Notes: generated by a model not told the origin, from the letters alone. A stretch of 64,000 nucleotides of DNA from Cephalopachus bancanus (GCA_027257055.1 JAPVLO010000146.1:682001-746000); one strand, 5' to 3'. Positions 21,255 through 33,150 are shown, counted from the stretch's first letter. Numbers and translations: made by a program.

Positions 21255-22620
21255 TTGTATTTATTGAGAAGCTTCAATGTGCCAGAAGTTGGCATATAAT
21301 GAGGAATAAAACAGATCTGGTCCCTGTTCTTATGGAGTTGACATTCTAGTAGAGAAAACAGACAATAACAACATAAATGAATAGATTATGACCAGGTTCA
21401 TGCCTGTAATCCCAGCACTTTGGGGAGCCAAGGTGGGAGGATTGCTTGAGACCAGGACTTTGAAACCACCCCGAGCAACATAGTGAGACCTCCCTCTCTT
21501 AAAAAAAAAATAATAATTGCAGGATGTGGTTGTATGTACCTGTAAACACAGTTACTCAGGAGGCTGAGGTGGTAGGATCACCTGAGCCCAGGATTTTGAG
21601 ATCACAGTGAGCTATAATAGCACCACTGTACTTCAGCCTGGGCGACAGAGCAAAACACTGTCTCAAAAATAAATCCATAAATTACTACAATAAGTTAAGA
21701 TGATGATGAATGCTGAAAAGAATGTTAACAGGGGAATGAGCCAGACGGAGGCAGGAATGGAAGCAGGAGTCCCTTTAGGAGGCTACAGCTGTAGCCTTGG
21801 GAAGTGATGTCAACAGCAAGGAATAGGGTAATGGTTGCAAAGATGAATGGAAGTAGATGGATGCTGAGTGCATTTAGGAAATATAAATATTAGGACTTGC
21901 TGGTGGATTTGGAGATGAAAGGAAGGGAGAAATCAGGGTGATTCTAAAACTTTTTTATTTGAGCAATAGGATTCTTGGCAAGATAGGGTGAGACAAGGGG
22001 GGAAAGCTTTTCAGGGGGTGATGCAAATTAAGAGGAACATTTTGGACCCATTAAGTAGGAAATATCCAAGGGGAGGTGTCCAGAAGGCAGTTGGAAGTAT
22101 GAGTCTAAAGTTCAGGGAACCGGTCAGAGATGGAGATATGAATTTGGGAGTCATCAACACTCGAAAGATATGTTATATAATGGCAAGAAGCTAGAGAAGA
22201 GAGCCCAAGACCATGCCAAGAGAAGCTCCAACATTCAGGGAGTTGGGGTAGAGGGAGCATCAGCAGAGGACTCTGAGAAGTGGTGAGGAAGTTAGGAAGA
22301 AAACTGGCAGCTTGTTTACTGAAGCCAAGATAGAAAAATGTTTCAGGAAGAAGAAATGGCCAACCATAGCAAATGCTACTTAAAGGTGAGAACAGAGGTA
22401 TGACCCCAACTAGTACCATGAATGTCACGGGCAACCTTGTCAAGAGCAATTCCAGGGGAAGAGTAGTCCCAGAGGCTCTGAGGGTGATGATGGAGGGATG
22501 GTGAGGGAGCAGAGAGAGTGAAAAACCTCTTCACTGAGAAATTTTGCTGTTAGACAAGGTGACAAGAGACCAGTAGTTGGAGAAAGAGAAGGGTCTAGTA
22601 GGAGCTGCAAAAAGAGGGGC
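21255..22620 (-). mobile_element. L2 LINE, antisense, interrupted by an Alu
   Basis: The minus strand at 22105-22449 keeps a degenerate reverse transcriptase segment, with SVDDSQIHISISD where L2 has its YADD box, followed by FPEL. The right part continues in the L2 ORF order and the left part (TTTATTGAGAAGCTTCAATGTGCCAG ... CTGTTCTTATGGAGTTGACATTCTAGTAG) is the antisense L2 3' end. An Alu is inserted at 21388-21672. Confidence 0.8.
21388..21672 (+). mobile_element. AluJ-like element, sense, inside L2
   Basis: From TGACCAGGTTCATGCCTGTAATCCCAGC to CTGGGCGACAGAGCAAAACACTGTCTC with an A/T-rich tail. Diverged dimer. Confidence 0.92.
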
Positions 22621-22621
22621 A

Positions 22622-22928
22622 TAAGCCAGGCGCGGTGGCGCATGCCTATAATCCCAGCACTCTGGGAGGTGGAGGCGAGAGGATTGCCTGAACCCAGGGG
22701 TTGGAGACAAGCCTGGGCAACTTGGCAAGGCCTGTCTCTAAAATAAATAAGTAAATAAATAAATAGCTGGGCCTGGTGATGCATGCCTATAGTCCCAGCT
22801 ACATGGAAGGTTGAGGAGGAAAAATCGCCTGAGCCCAGTAGGTCAAGACTATGGTAGCTGTGTTCATGCCACTGCATTCCAGCCTGGGTGACAGAGTGAG
22901 ACTCCTACTCAGTAAATAAATAAAACAA
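22622..22928 (+). mobile_element. Alu, intermediate type, sense
   Basis: Head AGCCAGGCGCGGTGGCGCATGCC, a linker expanded to (TAAA)n, and a right arm with GGTCAAGACTATGGTAGCTGTGTTCATGCCAC. The tail is (TAAA)n. Confidence 0.93.
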
Positions 22929-23099
22929 AATTTAAAAGGGCATACTAGAGTATAATTCTCACCTATTGCAATGATTCCACAGAGAGTGAGAGGTTGATGT
23001 CGGAAGGGTGAAGGAATTGACCATGAGGTAAAAATGTCCCTGAGGAAATGAGGAGAAAACAGATCCAGGGCACAGGTAACCGCATTCGAATGTAAAACA

Positions 23100-23480
23100 T
23101 CTGTATGGCCAAAATCCACATAAATAAAGTTTCAAGATAGGTGGTAGTCTATGAGAAGACACCTGCAACACATATATCATGTTGGCAAAATGACATACAT
23201 TTTTTAAAAAATGAGAATTTAATAAGCAAAAGACAAATGGCTCAAGAGAAAAATAGAGAAAAGAATGTGAACTGGCAGGATGAAACTTGAATTGCCAATA
23301 AAAATATTAAAAAGCCTCAGTTTCACCAGAAATTAGGCGAGTTAAAACAGAAATGCCACTTTTTTCACTATCTAATTAGCAAAAAAAATTAAAATTTGAT
23401 AACATCAGTATAAGCATAATATGGAAAAGAAGTTATTCTCAGACACTGCTGGTTGAAATGAAATTAATGATACTGCTTGG
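23100..23480 (+). mobile_element. Old L1 (L1M-type) fragment, sense
   Basis: It carries the L1 ORF2 C-terminal nucleotide order: CAAAAGACAAATGGCTCAAG, GAATTGCCAATAAAAATATTAAAAAGCCTCA, TTAAAACAGAAATGCCAC, GACACTGCTGGTTGAAATG. No frame survives. Confidence 0.7.
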
Positions 23481-23633
23481 GATGGTGAAGGAAAGGCAAA
23501 ACTTTATCCTCCTAGGGCCCCCAGCAGGACCTGAGAATTAAATTCACATTAAAAAATCTTAACAGGATTAAAAGATAAGGATTTATTTAAGACTTATGTG
23601 ACATGGGAGACCTCATAAAGAAATAAAGGCCCA

Positions 23634-23918
23634 GCCAGACATAGTGGCTCACACCTATAATCCCAGAACTTGGGAGGCCAAAGTGGGAGGATTGCTTGAG
23701 TTCAGGAATTCGAAACCAGCCTGGGCAACATAGCAAGACCTCATCTCTATTAAAAAAGAAAAAAAAAGCAGAAAATTAGCTGGTATGGTGGTGCTCTCCT
23801 ATAGTCCCACCTACTCAGGAGGCTGAGGTGGAAAGATAACCTGAGCCCAGGAGATGGAGGCTGTGGTGAGCCACTCTAGCCTGAAAGACAGAATAAAATC
23901 CTGACCCCATAAAAAAAT
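23634..23918 (+). mobile_element. AluJ-like element, sense
   Basis: A perfect 13-bp TSD AAATAAAGGCCCA at 23621-23633 and 23919-23931 flanks a diverged dimer starting GCCAGACATAGTGGCTCACACC. The right arm is shortened near its end. Confidence 0.93.
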
Positions 23919-24349
23919 AAATAAAGGCCCAAAGATGTGGCAAAATCAAAATGCTTTTATACCAGGCTGGATAAAAAGAGGCAACTATAAAAACACAGGA
24001 GAAAACTAAGGAAAGATAAGAATTATTTTAACAAAGTTTGTACAGAATTCTCTCGGCTTCAACTCCTTGTCTCTGGTGATAAGAATGTTTCTTTCTTCCT
24101 GGCATAGAGGGGGCATCTTTTACATGGGTGTTTTATCTCCTGCTTTCAGGAAGAAAAGGGAGCTCAGAAAGTTCTTCTTGCACCTGCTGTTTTTTAATTG
24201 CCTTTAGCTCAAAATAATCCTTAGGCCAGAGTGGCATACAAATATGGGGAGGCATATTGTTCCATTCTTCAGTAGTAATTTGGCCAATTTACTAAAATTT
24301 AAAATGAATATACTCACTGACCAAATAATTTCATTTTAAAATATGTACC

Positions 24350-24726
24350 TGTTGTGGGCTGAACTGTGTGTACCCCCAAAACTCATATGTTGACATTCTA
24401 ATCCTTGGTAACTGAGAAAGTGATTGCATTTGGATATAACATCTTTCAAGAGGTAATTAAGGTAAAATGAGGTCATCTGGGTGAACCCTAATTCAATATG
24501 ACTGGTGTTCTTATACAATGAGGAGATTAGGACACAGACACACATAGAGGCAAGATCATACGGAGACACAAGAAGAAAACAGCCATCTACGAGCCAAGGA
24601 GAGAAGTCTCAGAAGAAACTAACCCTGCTCTCAGACGTCTAGCCTCCAGGACTATGAGAAATAAATTTCTGTTTAAGTCAAGCAGTCTGCAGTTCTTTGT
24701 CATGGCAGCCCTAGCAAACAAATACA
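24350..24726 (+). mobile_element. Solo LTR, MaLR/MLT1-like
   Basis: Starts TGTTGTGGGCTGAACTGTG and ends CTAGCAAACAAATACA, with AGGTAATTAAGGTAAAATGAGGTCATCTGGGTG and GGACTATGAGAAATAAATTTCTGTTTAAG between, including an AATAAA signal. This is the layout of an old endogenous retrovirus-like LTR. No internal coding region is attached, so it is a non-coding remnant. Confidence 0.75.
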
Positions 24727-26419
24727 ATGCTCTAGAAAAACACTTGCACATGTTTATAAGACAAGCATTTTGGGGACCGTACTCGGACTTTTGGAACTTG
24801 CTTCAAAGGAGCCAGAATGACAGAGGACAAAAGGACACGGGACTGCAACAGACACTATGCTGTATCTACCTTCCCACAACCCCTCTCCTTGGAAAGGGAG
24901 GGATCGGAAGGCTTCAGCTGGAAGACTGACTTCCAACTGTGGCAGCTGCTCTCCTTGGCTAGCAGGCTTTATCTTGCCACTCCCAGGGTAGGAGACACCA
25001 GGACATTGGTGTTATTAAGGCGTATTTATTTCTCTCCCCATCCCAGCATGCACCAGTCAACGACTGATGCGTGCTCCCTCAACCTTGGGTGGGGTAATAT
25101 CGAGATATATATATCTCATAATATATATAATTATCATAGTCAAACGTCATCTTTTCCAAGACCTGGTTTCCATCAGTAGATAATCCTCCACCTTCTCCCT
25201 ATCATGAAACATACATCCTACTGCCACTGATCTTTGGACGTGTATCATACCACAATAAAAAAGACTTTAAGACCAATAAAAAAATAAATAATAAATATTC
25301 TGTTTTGCTTCAGAGGGTGTAATGTGGTAACCCAAAATGTGAGAGGGCTTACACATTATGTTTACCTACTCCAAAGACGTCACCGGGAGGTCCAGCAGGG
25401 AAAGACATTGGTTTGTTGAAGCCTACAGAAGGTATGGATGGTGGCAGTTTGGTGAAGAATCTGCACCTTGGGGCAGTATAGCAAACAGTTTTATAATCAA
25501 AGCAATGGAGTAAATCATTCAAATTCCTATCTGGTGTTTACAATTACATTGATTAAGTATGACAGCTACATTGTTTTCAGCTTTGCTTGGTCACCTGCAG
25601 CCCATGACTCATGCTGGGAATATGCATACCCTTCAGAGACCAGTCTTGACCAGAGGCCACTCCCTGAAGGAAGGAGCAGGAAGAAGCTAGGTACAGGGGC
25701 AGTCTATGTCTGGACAATACCTCACAGAAGTTATCTCTCATATACCCTATTTACAAAAAGTAACTTGGAAAGGAGCTCCCAAAGATACTTTCGCCAAAGT
25801 CACAAGCCACGTGCTTTTGAGCAGGTGATATAAGTGAATGTTGAAACCACTGGGGGTCGCACAACCCAGGATGAGAAGGAAAATGCATGCCACACTTAAG
25901 GATGCTTGAATTAAAGTTTAAAAATAGCTTGGTAGGACAATTGCACGAGGATTGTGTGATCCATCCTGTAGGTTCAGAATTGGACTTGTTCAAGGAACAT
26001 TTCCAGATTCCCGACTGATAATACTTGATAACTGCTTATAGTTGGTGTTGCCAAAGTGCTTTTGCTATTTGGACATGTTCTATCCACGGAACCCCTCTAC
26101 TTCAGTGTGTGTGCCCACCCCCTGACTCACGTGCTCCTGTGATAATTTGATGCCAAACACAGGTAAGGAAAGGTTCCAGGAAAAATAAGTGCACTGCACA
26201 GTGAGCTGATCACTCTCCCAGATGAAGAAAGACACTTGTATTAGTTTACCAAAGTAAAAATCATTAGTATGACACTTCAGGAAACATGGTACCCAGCATG
26301 TGTTTACTGCCTAATTGAGATTTCATAATTAGTAGTTGCTTGGGATGCCAGAAAAGTCTCCAGCTGTCAGTGAGCAGTCTGCTCATGAGCTCTACATCAT
26401 CACTTGGCATTTCCTTCTC
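24727..26419. other. Unassigned non-coding stretch, 1.7 kb
   Basis: No gene is seen. A short AT-only palindromic block lies at 25100-25140 (ATCGAGATATATATATCTCATAATATATAT). CAATAAAAAAGACTTTAAGACCAATAAAAAAATAAATAATAAAT at 25252-25300 resembles the A-rich end of an old retroposon. The longest open frame (25468-25833) shows no family resemblance. Confidence 0.4.
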
Positions 26420-26790
26420 AGGCCTCTACCATCTCGCGTCTGGCTCTACTCACCTACGGAAACGACTCTCACGGTCACCAGTACGCTAATGGCCAAAGTC
26501 AACGACAAAATCTAAATCCTCATCCTGCCTGACCTCTCTGCATTGGTTTCTCATCAACGTCCTTAAAAATTCTATCAACCTTTGCATGTATATATGCTAC
26601 CCTCCATCTGGTCCCCCCTCCCCTCCTGATTCTACTGTTTAGCAGTCCCCTTGGCCAATTTCTCTTCCTCCATCTGTCCCTTAAATGTTAGTATTCCTCA
26701 AGGTTCCCTTTTCAAACTTTTCTATTCAGACTCTACCCTGTTTCCCTGGAAATGTTTCTCTGATTCCTTCCTCCCTTCCTCCCTTCCTTC
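26420..26790 (+). mobile_element. L2 LINE ORF2 fragment, sense
   Basis: The plus strand encodes a decayed reverse transcriptase stretch (LNVSIPQGSLF, where L2 has a VPQG motif) after GGTCACCAGTACGCTAATGGCC. The 3' side is cut by an L1 3' end. Confidence 0.7.
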
Positions 26791-27245
26791 CTGTTGGAGA
26801 TACCTGCACTCACGTGTTTATTGCATCACTATTCACAATAGCAAAAACATAGAACCAACTGTGCTGCCCATCGAAACTGCACTGGATTAAAAAAATGTGG
26901 TACATATACACAATGGAATATTATGCAGTCATAAAGAAAGACAAACACATGAACTGTGCAGCAACTTGGATGGATTTAGAGTCAATCATACTCCGTGATC
27001 TATCACAGAAACAAAGAACGGAGTACCATATGTTCTCATTCATAAGCAGACCTTGAAAAATTATCATTATACTATAAGAAAGGGATTGGCAGTAGTGGGA
27101 AACTGCCGGTGGTGGGGAGTGGGATTGACAGTAGTGGGAAACTGCCAGGGGAGGGGGGCACACCTCATCAACAAAGGTACCTGCATAATGAACATTTGTA
27201 TACCTAACCCTGATTTATACCCCACATCTTTAATTTTAAAAAGAA
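26791..27245 (+). mobile_element. L1 3' end, lineage type, sense
   Basis: It covers the last part of ORF2 (GGATTAAAAAAATGTGGTACATATACACAATGG) and the 3' UTR ending GGGGGGCACACCTCATCAACAAAGGTACCTGCATAATG ... ACCCCACATCTTTAATTTT. A 39-bp unit (GGGATTGrCAGTAGTGGGAAACTGCC...) is repeated in tandem at 27082 and 27121. Confidence 0.9.
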
Positions 27246-27769
27246 GCTGTGTCTCATGTTTTCATAGCCAATCAGCAATAAAATCAGTATTAGAATCCAA
27301 ACTTAATTCCTGGTTAGAATGATTGCTGAGGGATTCTGGGGTGCGGAGACTTTTGGTGCTAAAACCATGACATTTCCAGGCAGCTGAGGACAAAGTCGAT
27401 TACCCTATTCCTAGACCAGTGATCATCTAACCATTTTCTCCTTTGGTGACAGCAGCTGAGACCGAAGTGATTGCAGTGAGTGACTTTGTTTATTCTTGTC
27501 TTCACAGGAAGATTGCTTTCATTCTGTTCTTTTTCTTTTCTATGTGAATAAAATATTATGTTCATTTTGAAGGTTTAACTTTTCCCGAGAAGAAATTACA
27601 GAGTGATAATTACTGTTTTCCTGCTCCTCCTGGAATAAGCAGAGAAGGAATGACAATCTTGCTGCTGGTATCACATGATTAACTCTCAAGACAAAGTTGA
27701 AATCTACACTGGTGGGAGAAGGGCGCGAGAGGATAAAGTGACCCAAATGGAACTCAGTGTCTCCCTCAA
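27246..27769. other. Unassigned non-coding stretch
   Basis: About 520 bp without a recognised repeat, exon or RNA gene. Confidence 0.45.
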
Positions 27770-28190
27770 CTCACCTACTCCTCTCGACTCGTAGGCTCAT
27801 ATTGCCATCACATCCTTTCTCTCCCACTCTCTTCCCTTCATCTCTCTCTTCCTGATAACCCTCCAGTTTCCTAGCTTACACGTTTGTCCCCATCAATGTG
27901 CATCTGACAATCAATGACCCACTCACTGTCCACAAAACTGTTCAAAACAGAAACTGTGGAGTCACCCTTGACCATCCCCTTCTCCCTTTGTGATGGAACC
28001 CCGTCTCTCATACACTCCCCAAATACCTCTCGCATCTGTCTTTTCCTTCCACCTTGGCCCAGGCCACCAAATCTGCTGGATTTCTGTCTTCTCTGCCTCC
28101 CACCTCTGCCTCTAATCCAGGCCCCACGCTGCTGACAGAGTCATCTTTCTAAAATGCAAATCTGTTCATAGCACTTGCCACTCTCAAGAG
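27770..28190 (+). mobile_element. L2 LINE fragment, sense
   Basis: GTGGAGTCACCCTTGACCATCCCCTTCTCCC, CCACCTTGGCCCAGGCCACCA and GCTGCTGACAGAGTCATCTTTCTAAAATGCAAATCTG are the ordered landmarks of L2 near its 3' end. Confidence 0.75.
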
Positions 28191-28194
28191 TTAG

Positions 28195-28464
28195 ACTTTT
28201 TACATTTTCTATTGATATATCATAGTTGTACATATGTTGGGGGAGCATGTGATAGTTTGATACCTGTATACAATATGATGCAATCAGGGTAACTGAAGTA
28301 CATCTATCACCTCAAACATTTATCTTTTCTTTGTATTGGGAACATTACAATTCTTATCCTTCAGCTATTTTGAAATACACAATAAATTATTGTTAACTAT
28401 AATTTCCTGACTGTACTATCAAACACTAGAATGCATTCCTTCTATTTAACTGTAGTTTTGTACC
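28195..28464 (-). mobile_element. L1MA/L1PB-like 3' UTR, antisense
   Basis: TATTGATATATCATAGTTGTACATATGTTGGGGGAGCATGTGATAG, ATCACCTCAAACATTTATC and TTTTGAAATACACAATAAATTATTGTTAACTATAATTTCC are hallmarks of the antisense 3' UTR of this primate L1 class. It ends at the TSD of the hAT element. Confidence 0.82.
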
Positions 28465-28472
28465 CCTTAAGA

Positions 28473-29681
28473 CAGTTGTCCCCAACCTTTTTGGCATTAG
28501 GGACCGGTTTTGTAGAAGGCAATTTTTCCATGGACCAGGGAGGGAGAGGGGAAGGTTTGGGGATTATTCAAGCACTAGCATTTATTGTGTACTTTATATC
28601 TATTATCATTACATTGTAATATATGAGGAAATAATTATACAACTCACTGTTAAAAAAAGAGGCATGGATGAAAGTGGTAAATAAAATAATGGGCAGGCCA
28701 TGCACAGACTAAAATAAGTGTTAGAGTCTGACTTAAAGCCTGGCACCAGCTTTCTGGGAGGAAAAAATTAATAATTCCTCTAACAGATATTTTTGCCATA
28801 AAGTTGACAGAAACAAATTACAAGATGTGAAAATGTTTTCAAATTACAAGCTGTACAACTGAAGTACATCAACTCACTTGCCACACACTGATAGGGTTTT
28901 GATATGAGTCTGGAAGCAACTGATTTTTTATGGTCTTTGTGCAGTCAAACCTCACTGCTAATGTTAATCTATATTTGCGTGGCCGGGAGCAGCCACTGCA
29001 CTCCAGTCTGGGTGACAGAGTGAGACTCCAACTCAAAAAACAAAAAACAAAAACAAAAAAAGCCAGGATCGGTGTGGCTCAGCTTGTAATCCCGCTCTTT
29101 GGGAGGCCAAGGTGAATGAATTGCCTGAGCCCGCGGGTTCGAGATCCGCCTGGGCAACTTGGCGAGACCTCATCTCTACAATAAATCAAAAAATTAGCCG
29201 GGCGTAGTAGCATGCGCCTATAATTCCAGCTACTTGGAAGGCTGGGGCAGAAGGATTGCCGGAGCCCAGCAGGTCAAGGCTGCAGTGGCTGGGAGCAGCC
29301 ACTGCACTCCAGTCTGGGTGACAGAATGAGACTCCAATTCAAAAAACAAAAACAAATCTGTATTTGCAGCTGCTTTCCAGTGCCAACATCATCACCTCAG
29401 CTCCACCTCTGATCATCAGGACTAGATTCTTATAAGGAGTGCGCAACCTTGATCCTTTGCATATGCAGTTCACAATAGGGCTCATGTTTCTATGAGAATC
29501 TAATGCCACCACTGATCTGACAGAAATCAGAACTCCAGTAGTAATGCGAGTCATGGGGAGCGGTTATAAATACAGATGAAGCTTTGCTCACTCACCTGTT
29601 GCTCACCTCCTGCTGTGCAGCCTGGTTCCTAATAGACCATGAACCAGTGCCAGTCCATGGCATGGGGATTGGAGACCTCTG
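28473..29681 (+). mobile_element. hAT DNA transposon, MER1-like, with nested Alus
   Basis: The left end CAGTTGTCCCCAACCTTTTTGGCA and right end GGGGATTGGAGACCTCTG are typical hAT ends. A perfect 8-bp TSD, CCTTAAGA, lies at 28465-28472 and 29682-29689. Internal landmarks such as GGAGTGCGCAACC and TGCAGTTCACAATAGGGCTCATG support the MER1/Charlie group. No transposase frame is seen, so it is non-autonomous. An Alu array is inserted at 28979-29354. Confidence 0.85.
28979..29354 (+). mobile_element. Partial Alu right arm joined to a full Alu, one TSD
   Basis: The insertion starts with only the 3' end of an Alu (GTGGCCGGGAGCAGCCACTGCACTCC ... CTCAAAAAAC), then an A/C tail, then a full lineage-specific Alu from about 29071. 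One 13-bp TSD, AATCTrTATTTGC, at 28966-28978 and 29355-29367 brackets the whole. It may have retroposed as a single unit or by two steps. Confidence 0.9.
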
Positions 29682-29689
29682 CCTTAAGA

Positions 29690-31032
29690 TTCAGGCTTTA
29701 ATAAGACTGGCCTACTTCATATTTCCTTTGAAAGCTGACTCTATCACCTTCAGTTAGTTTCTATATACAGATCAGGTCTTTCTGAATCTTTTCATTGGGA
29801 AAATGGGAGATTGTGTTATGTCTGAGGCTGCTTTATTTGTGGCAGTGATACAGTGAAGGAATGTCAAGGAAATATTCCTCCTTTCCTCTCAGCTGGAATT
29901 CCTAGCTTCAGACTCGCTCCCTGAAGTTCATTCTATCCTGCTTACAGTGAGTTCACCATTTTTCCATTTGAATGCAGAAGTAGCCCTGTCCAGCCATAGC
30001 TCTGCCCCTCTGCAGTGCTCTACAATGGAAAACATAACTTGGTGGAATTTACAGGTCTTTGGGTAAAGATTAAAAAAATAACAGAGTCTGCCGTCTACTA
30101 CCACATTTTTTTTTTGGTAATTTGAAAACATTTTCACATCTTATAATTCCTCTGGAGAAACTTTGTTTTGTCAGAGTAATTCTTTGGTTTAGAAGACATA
30201 GGTTGGAAGACCCTCACTTGACTCTGCATAGACAGAAAACCTTTCCAGATGTGCCCTGTCTGTTCCTGGCACCTGCAGACTGAAGGACAATCTAAGGAAC
30301 TGGTGACTTGCAGTGTTCTTCATTCAGAAAGAGTCTTCCACCCCTTCTTTCTCCTCCGCATGGGAAGTCCTCTTCTAAGCCCTCACTGCCCAGTGTGTGC
30401 CTGTGTGGAGCTGTCTCACCACAGGGGCCTTTGGTTCTTACATCCGAACAGCTTTGGAAGAGCCTGAGAAAGGAAAATGACATGTGAGAAACTTCAGTGC
30501 CTTCCTGCCTCTGATGGTTCATGCGTGGCATTTTTTTCTTTTGCTTTTTTTTGCAACCTACCTTCACATTTACACAAAGTTGGTAGAACTTGATAGCTCT
30601 TTCTTCCTTCTCAGTAAATTCTCTTTACAAAGTAGACATACTTTTTCCTTTGCTTTTATGAAATCTTTCAGAAATACAGCGCTGGAGACATTTTTTCACT
30701 TTTGCTGGGGAAACAATTTCTGACCAACACCAGTTTTAGGACACGCTCCAGGTAATACACAAAAGTCTGAAGCTTCTCTCATTCTCCTGCTAAGTTCTCC
30801 ATTTACTACTGAGGTGCCCTGGAGAAAATAGTTTGAGTCTTTGTGCTCAATTTCTTACTCTAAATTCAAGCTGGAGAAAACATCGTTGGTTACATGCTTA
30901 GCAGCGGTAAATAAAATAGGAAGTAAAGCTCTTTGGTATATATTCAGTAATATGTTATCATAAATAGTTGGGTTGTTGGTCACACATGAGTCATATGTAA
31001 ATAGTAGATCTGTAATAAGTTGTTCATCTTCC
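29690..31032. other. Unassigned non-coding stretch, 1.3 kb
   Basis: No exon with good splice sites and no familiar repeat is recognised. Open frames of 60-90 codons occur on both strands without support. Confidence 0.4.
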
Positions 31033-31046
31033 AACCTTGACATTTA

Positions 31047-31368
31047 TTTTATTTTATTTTATTTTATTTTATTTTATTTTTTGAGTTTGAGTCTCACTCT
31101 GCTGCCCAGGCTGGAGTGCAGTGGCACGCTTATGGCCACCAGAGCCTTGACCTGATGGGCTCAGACAATCCTTCTGCCTCAACCTCCCAAGTAGCGGGAA
31201 CTACAGGCATGCACCACCACACTCGGCTAATTTTTTTTTTTGAATTATTGTAGAGATGAAGTCTTGCCAAGTTGCCCAGGTTGGTTTCGAACCTGTGGGC
31301 TCAGGTAATCCTCTCACCTCGGCCTCCCAAAGTGCTGGGATTATAGGCATGAGCCACCATGCCAGGTC
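31047..31368 (-). mobile_element. Alu, intermediate type, antisense
   Basis: A (TTTTA)n tail of about 8 units leads into GAGTTTGAGTCTCACTCTGCTGCCC. AACCTTGACATTTA at 31033 and AATCTTGACGTTTA at 31369 are the TSD. Confidence 0.95.
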
Positions 31369-31397
31369 AATCTTGACGTTTAATATAAACTTTAGTA

Positions 31398-31575
31398 TAG
31401 AGGAAAGACTTTCAATCTTAACTGCACATTAGGATAATCTAGATAAAAAAAAGTTAAATCAGGCACAACCTCAGAGATTCTGAATTAATGGCTTTGGGGA
31501 GGAAGTCAAGATGTCAGCAATGTTTTAAAAGCTTCCCAGGTGATTCTGATCTAAAACTAGGGCATGGAAACACTG
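31398..31575 (+). mobile_element. MER5-like hAT remnant
   Basis: AACTGCACATTAGGATAATCTAGAT, CCTCAGAGATTCTGAATTAATGG and AAAAGCTTCCCAGGTGATTCTGATC follow the MER5A order. Confidence 0.7.
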
Positions 31576-31584
31576 GTAGCGAGG

Positions 31585-31745
31585 AAATAATTCAGACTTT
31601 GGAGTTGGATAGCCTTTGGTTGAAATCCTGGCTCTACTACTTACTGGTTGTGTGATTTGGGGTAAATTACTTAATAATTTTAAGCCTAAATTTCCTCCTC
31701 TGTCAAAAGGAAGATGGGGAAATTTAAGGGTCTTGTATTAAAGAC
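31585..31745 (-). repeat. MIR, antisense
   Basis: AGACTTTGGAGTTGGATAGCCTTTGGTTGAAATCCTGGCTCTACTACTTACTGGTTGTGTGATTTGGG is the typical antisense MIR sequence. Confidence 0.85.
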
Positions 31746-32944
31746 AACTGAGGTAACTAGCAGATTAAAATACAAGATATGTTATATTCATTTGTGTTTA
31801 CCTTCTCTTTTGAAATTTGATAATTTTTAAGATTCAAATGACAATCTTTTAGAGAAGTAGGGGCAAACCCTATGGGCCTTCTGTTTAGAATGGAAATGAA
31901 GGCAGATTTGGGATTGATCAGGGTAGATAGGAGGATGAGGTCAGATCTCAATTTTCTGTGATTATTATTTTCACAGATTATTCTGTGATGAATAATCATA
32001 TAAAGATTGTAAATTTCAGCTCCATAGCATCCAGGTACAGTTCTCTTTGTTTGTTTGTTTAATTAAGCTTGTGACCCCATATTATAGAATCTATATTTTA
32101 AACTTAATATCTAATAACCTTTTTCTGAGATGTTTTTGGATATGATGAATGACTTGGATATTCTGTTCCATGCACTGTATTATTTGTTTGTTCTCTTACA
32201 TTGGCTATCAGTAGGAAATTTATAACTTCACAGTCCTATGAATAACAATATTTGAAAATCTCCAGTAAAACAAGATAACATAAGTTCTGTTATTTTGGCA
32301 AAAGATTATTTATCCAAGATATCCCATCTATTCTTCCCAGACGCCTTTGTCCACCTACCTAGAAATAGCCCTGAACATACTCTCTAAATGTCTTAAAATG
32401 TAAGCTGTGAAGAAAGGTGATGCTACCCAGACCATCAATAAATGACAGCATCCCTGTGAGAAAGAACGTGATTCATGCTCCATGTTATATCTCTGAGGGC
32501 TCAGTACTCCATGTGACCTTCTTTGGTGATAAGCTCGAGATGCCAGAAAAACCTCTGGACAGGTTGAGGGCAGTGTGAACAAGGAATTCAATAGGGCAGA
32601 GGCATGAGGAAGAATGGGATTAGGGCCAGTGGAAAGAAAGAAAATGCTCTGATGCTTGAGATCAACCAGGTAATGTGTGGCGCGCCTTGTAGGACAGCTG
32701 AGCTGACAGTCTAACAGTTCAGTGATTCTGAGTCAGGTCTTTTTCCTCTTATCACTAAAGAATAAGGAGCTAGCCTGACACAGGGAATGACTCACTGTTG
32801 TGTTGCTTCTCCTCCCCCTTTCTAAGGATGTAGATATTAGATACTACAATTAAAAAATCATGTAGCTAGAAGGGAACCTGGGTCATTTAATCCAAACTGT
32901 CTCTCAGCAGAGCAATGCTCAACTCATAAATAAGTCTCCAACTC
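31746..32944. other. Unassigned AT-rich non-coding stretch
   Basis: 1.2 kb without a recognised repeat or exon. The minus-strand open frame at 32355-32591 has no recognisable domain. Confidence 0.4.
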
Positions 32945-33150
32945 ATGCATATATATTTTCTTTAAATATACATGTTTTCTTTAATTATATATATTCTTTA
33001 AGTATATTTCTTTAATATATATGGTTTATATATTTTCTTTAACTATATACTCATATATTTTCTTTAAATGTTTTTCTTTAACATACATGCTTTCTTTAAA
33101 TATATATTTTTTCTTTAGGTATATATTTAAATATAAACACATATTTTAAA
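32945..33150. repeat. Degenerate AT-rich minisatellite with TTCTTTAA core
   Basis: About nine units of 16-25 bp, each built as (A/T)n followed by TTCTTTAA or a close variant, run from about 32957 to 33118. The units differ in length and sequence, so this is an old array rather than a fresh expansion. Confidence 0.75.

Noticed and set aside
22440..22877. A 145-codon minus-strand frame
   Set aside because: It is antisense reading of an Alu (QWHEHSYHSLDLLGSGD) with flanking L2; not a gene.
25468..25833. A 121-codon plus frame in unique-looking sequence
   Set aside because: No domain, no splice or Kozak support, and codon use typical of non-coding DNA. It may be an old repeat.
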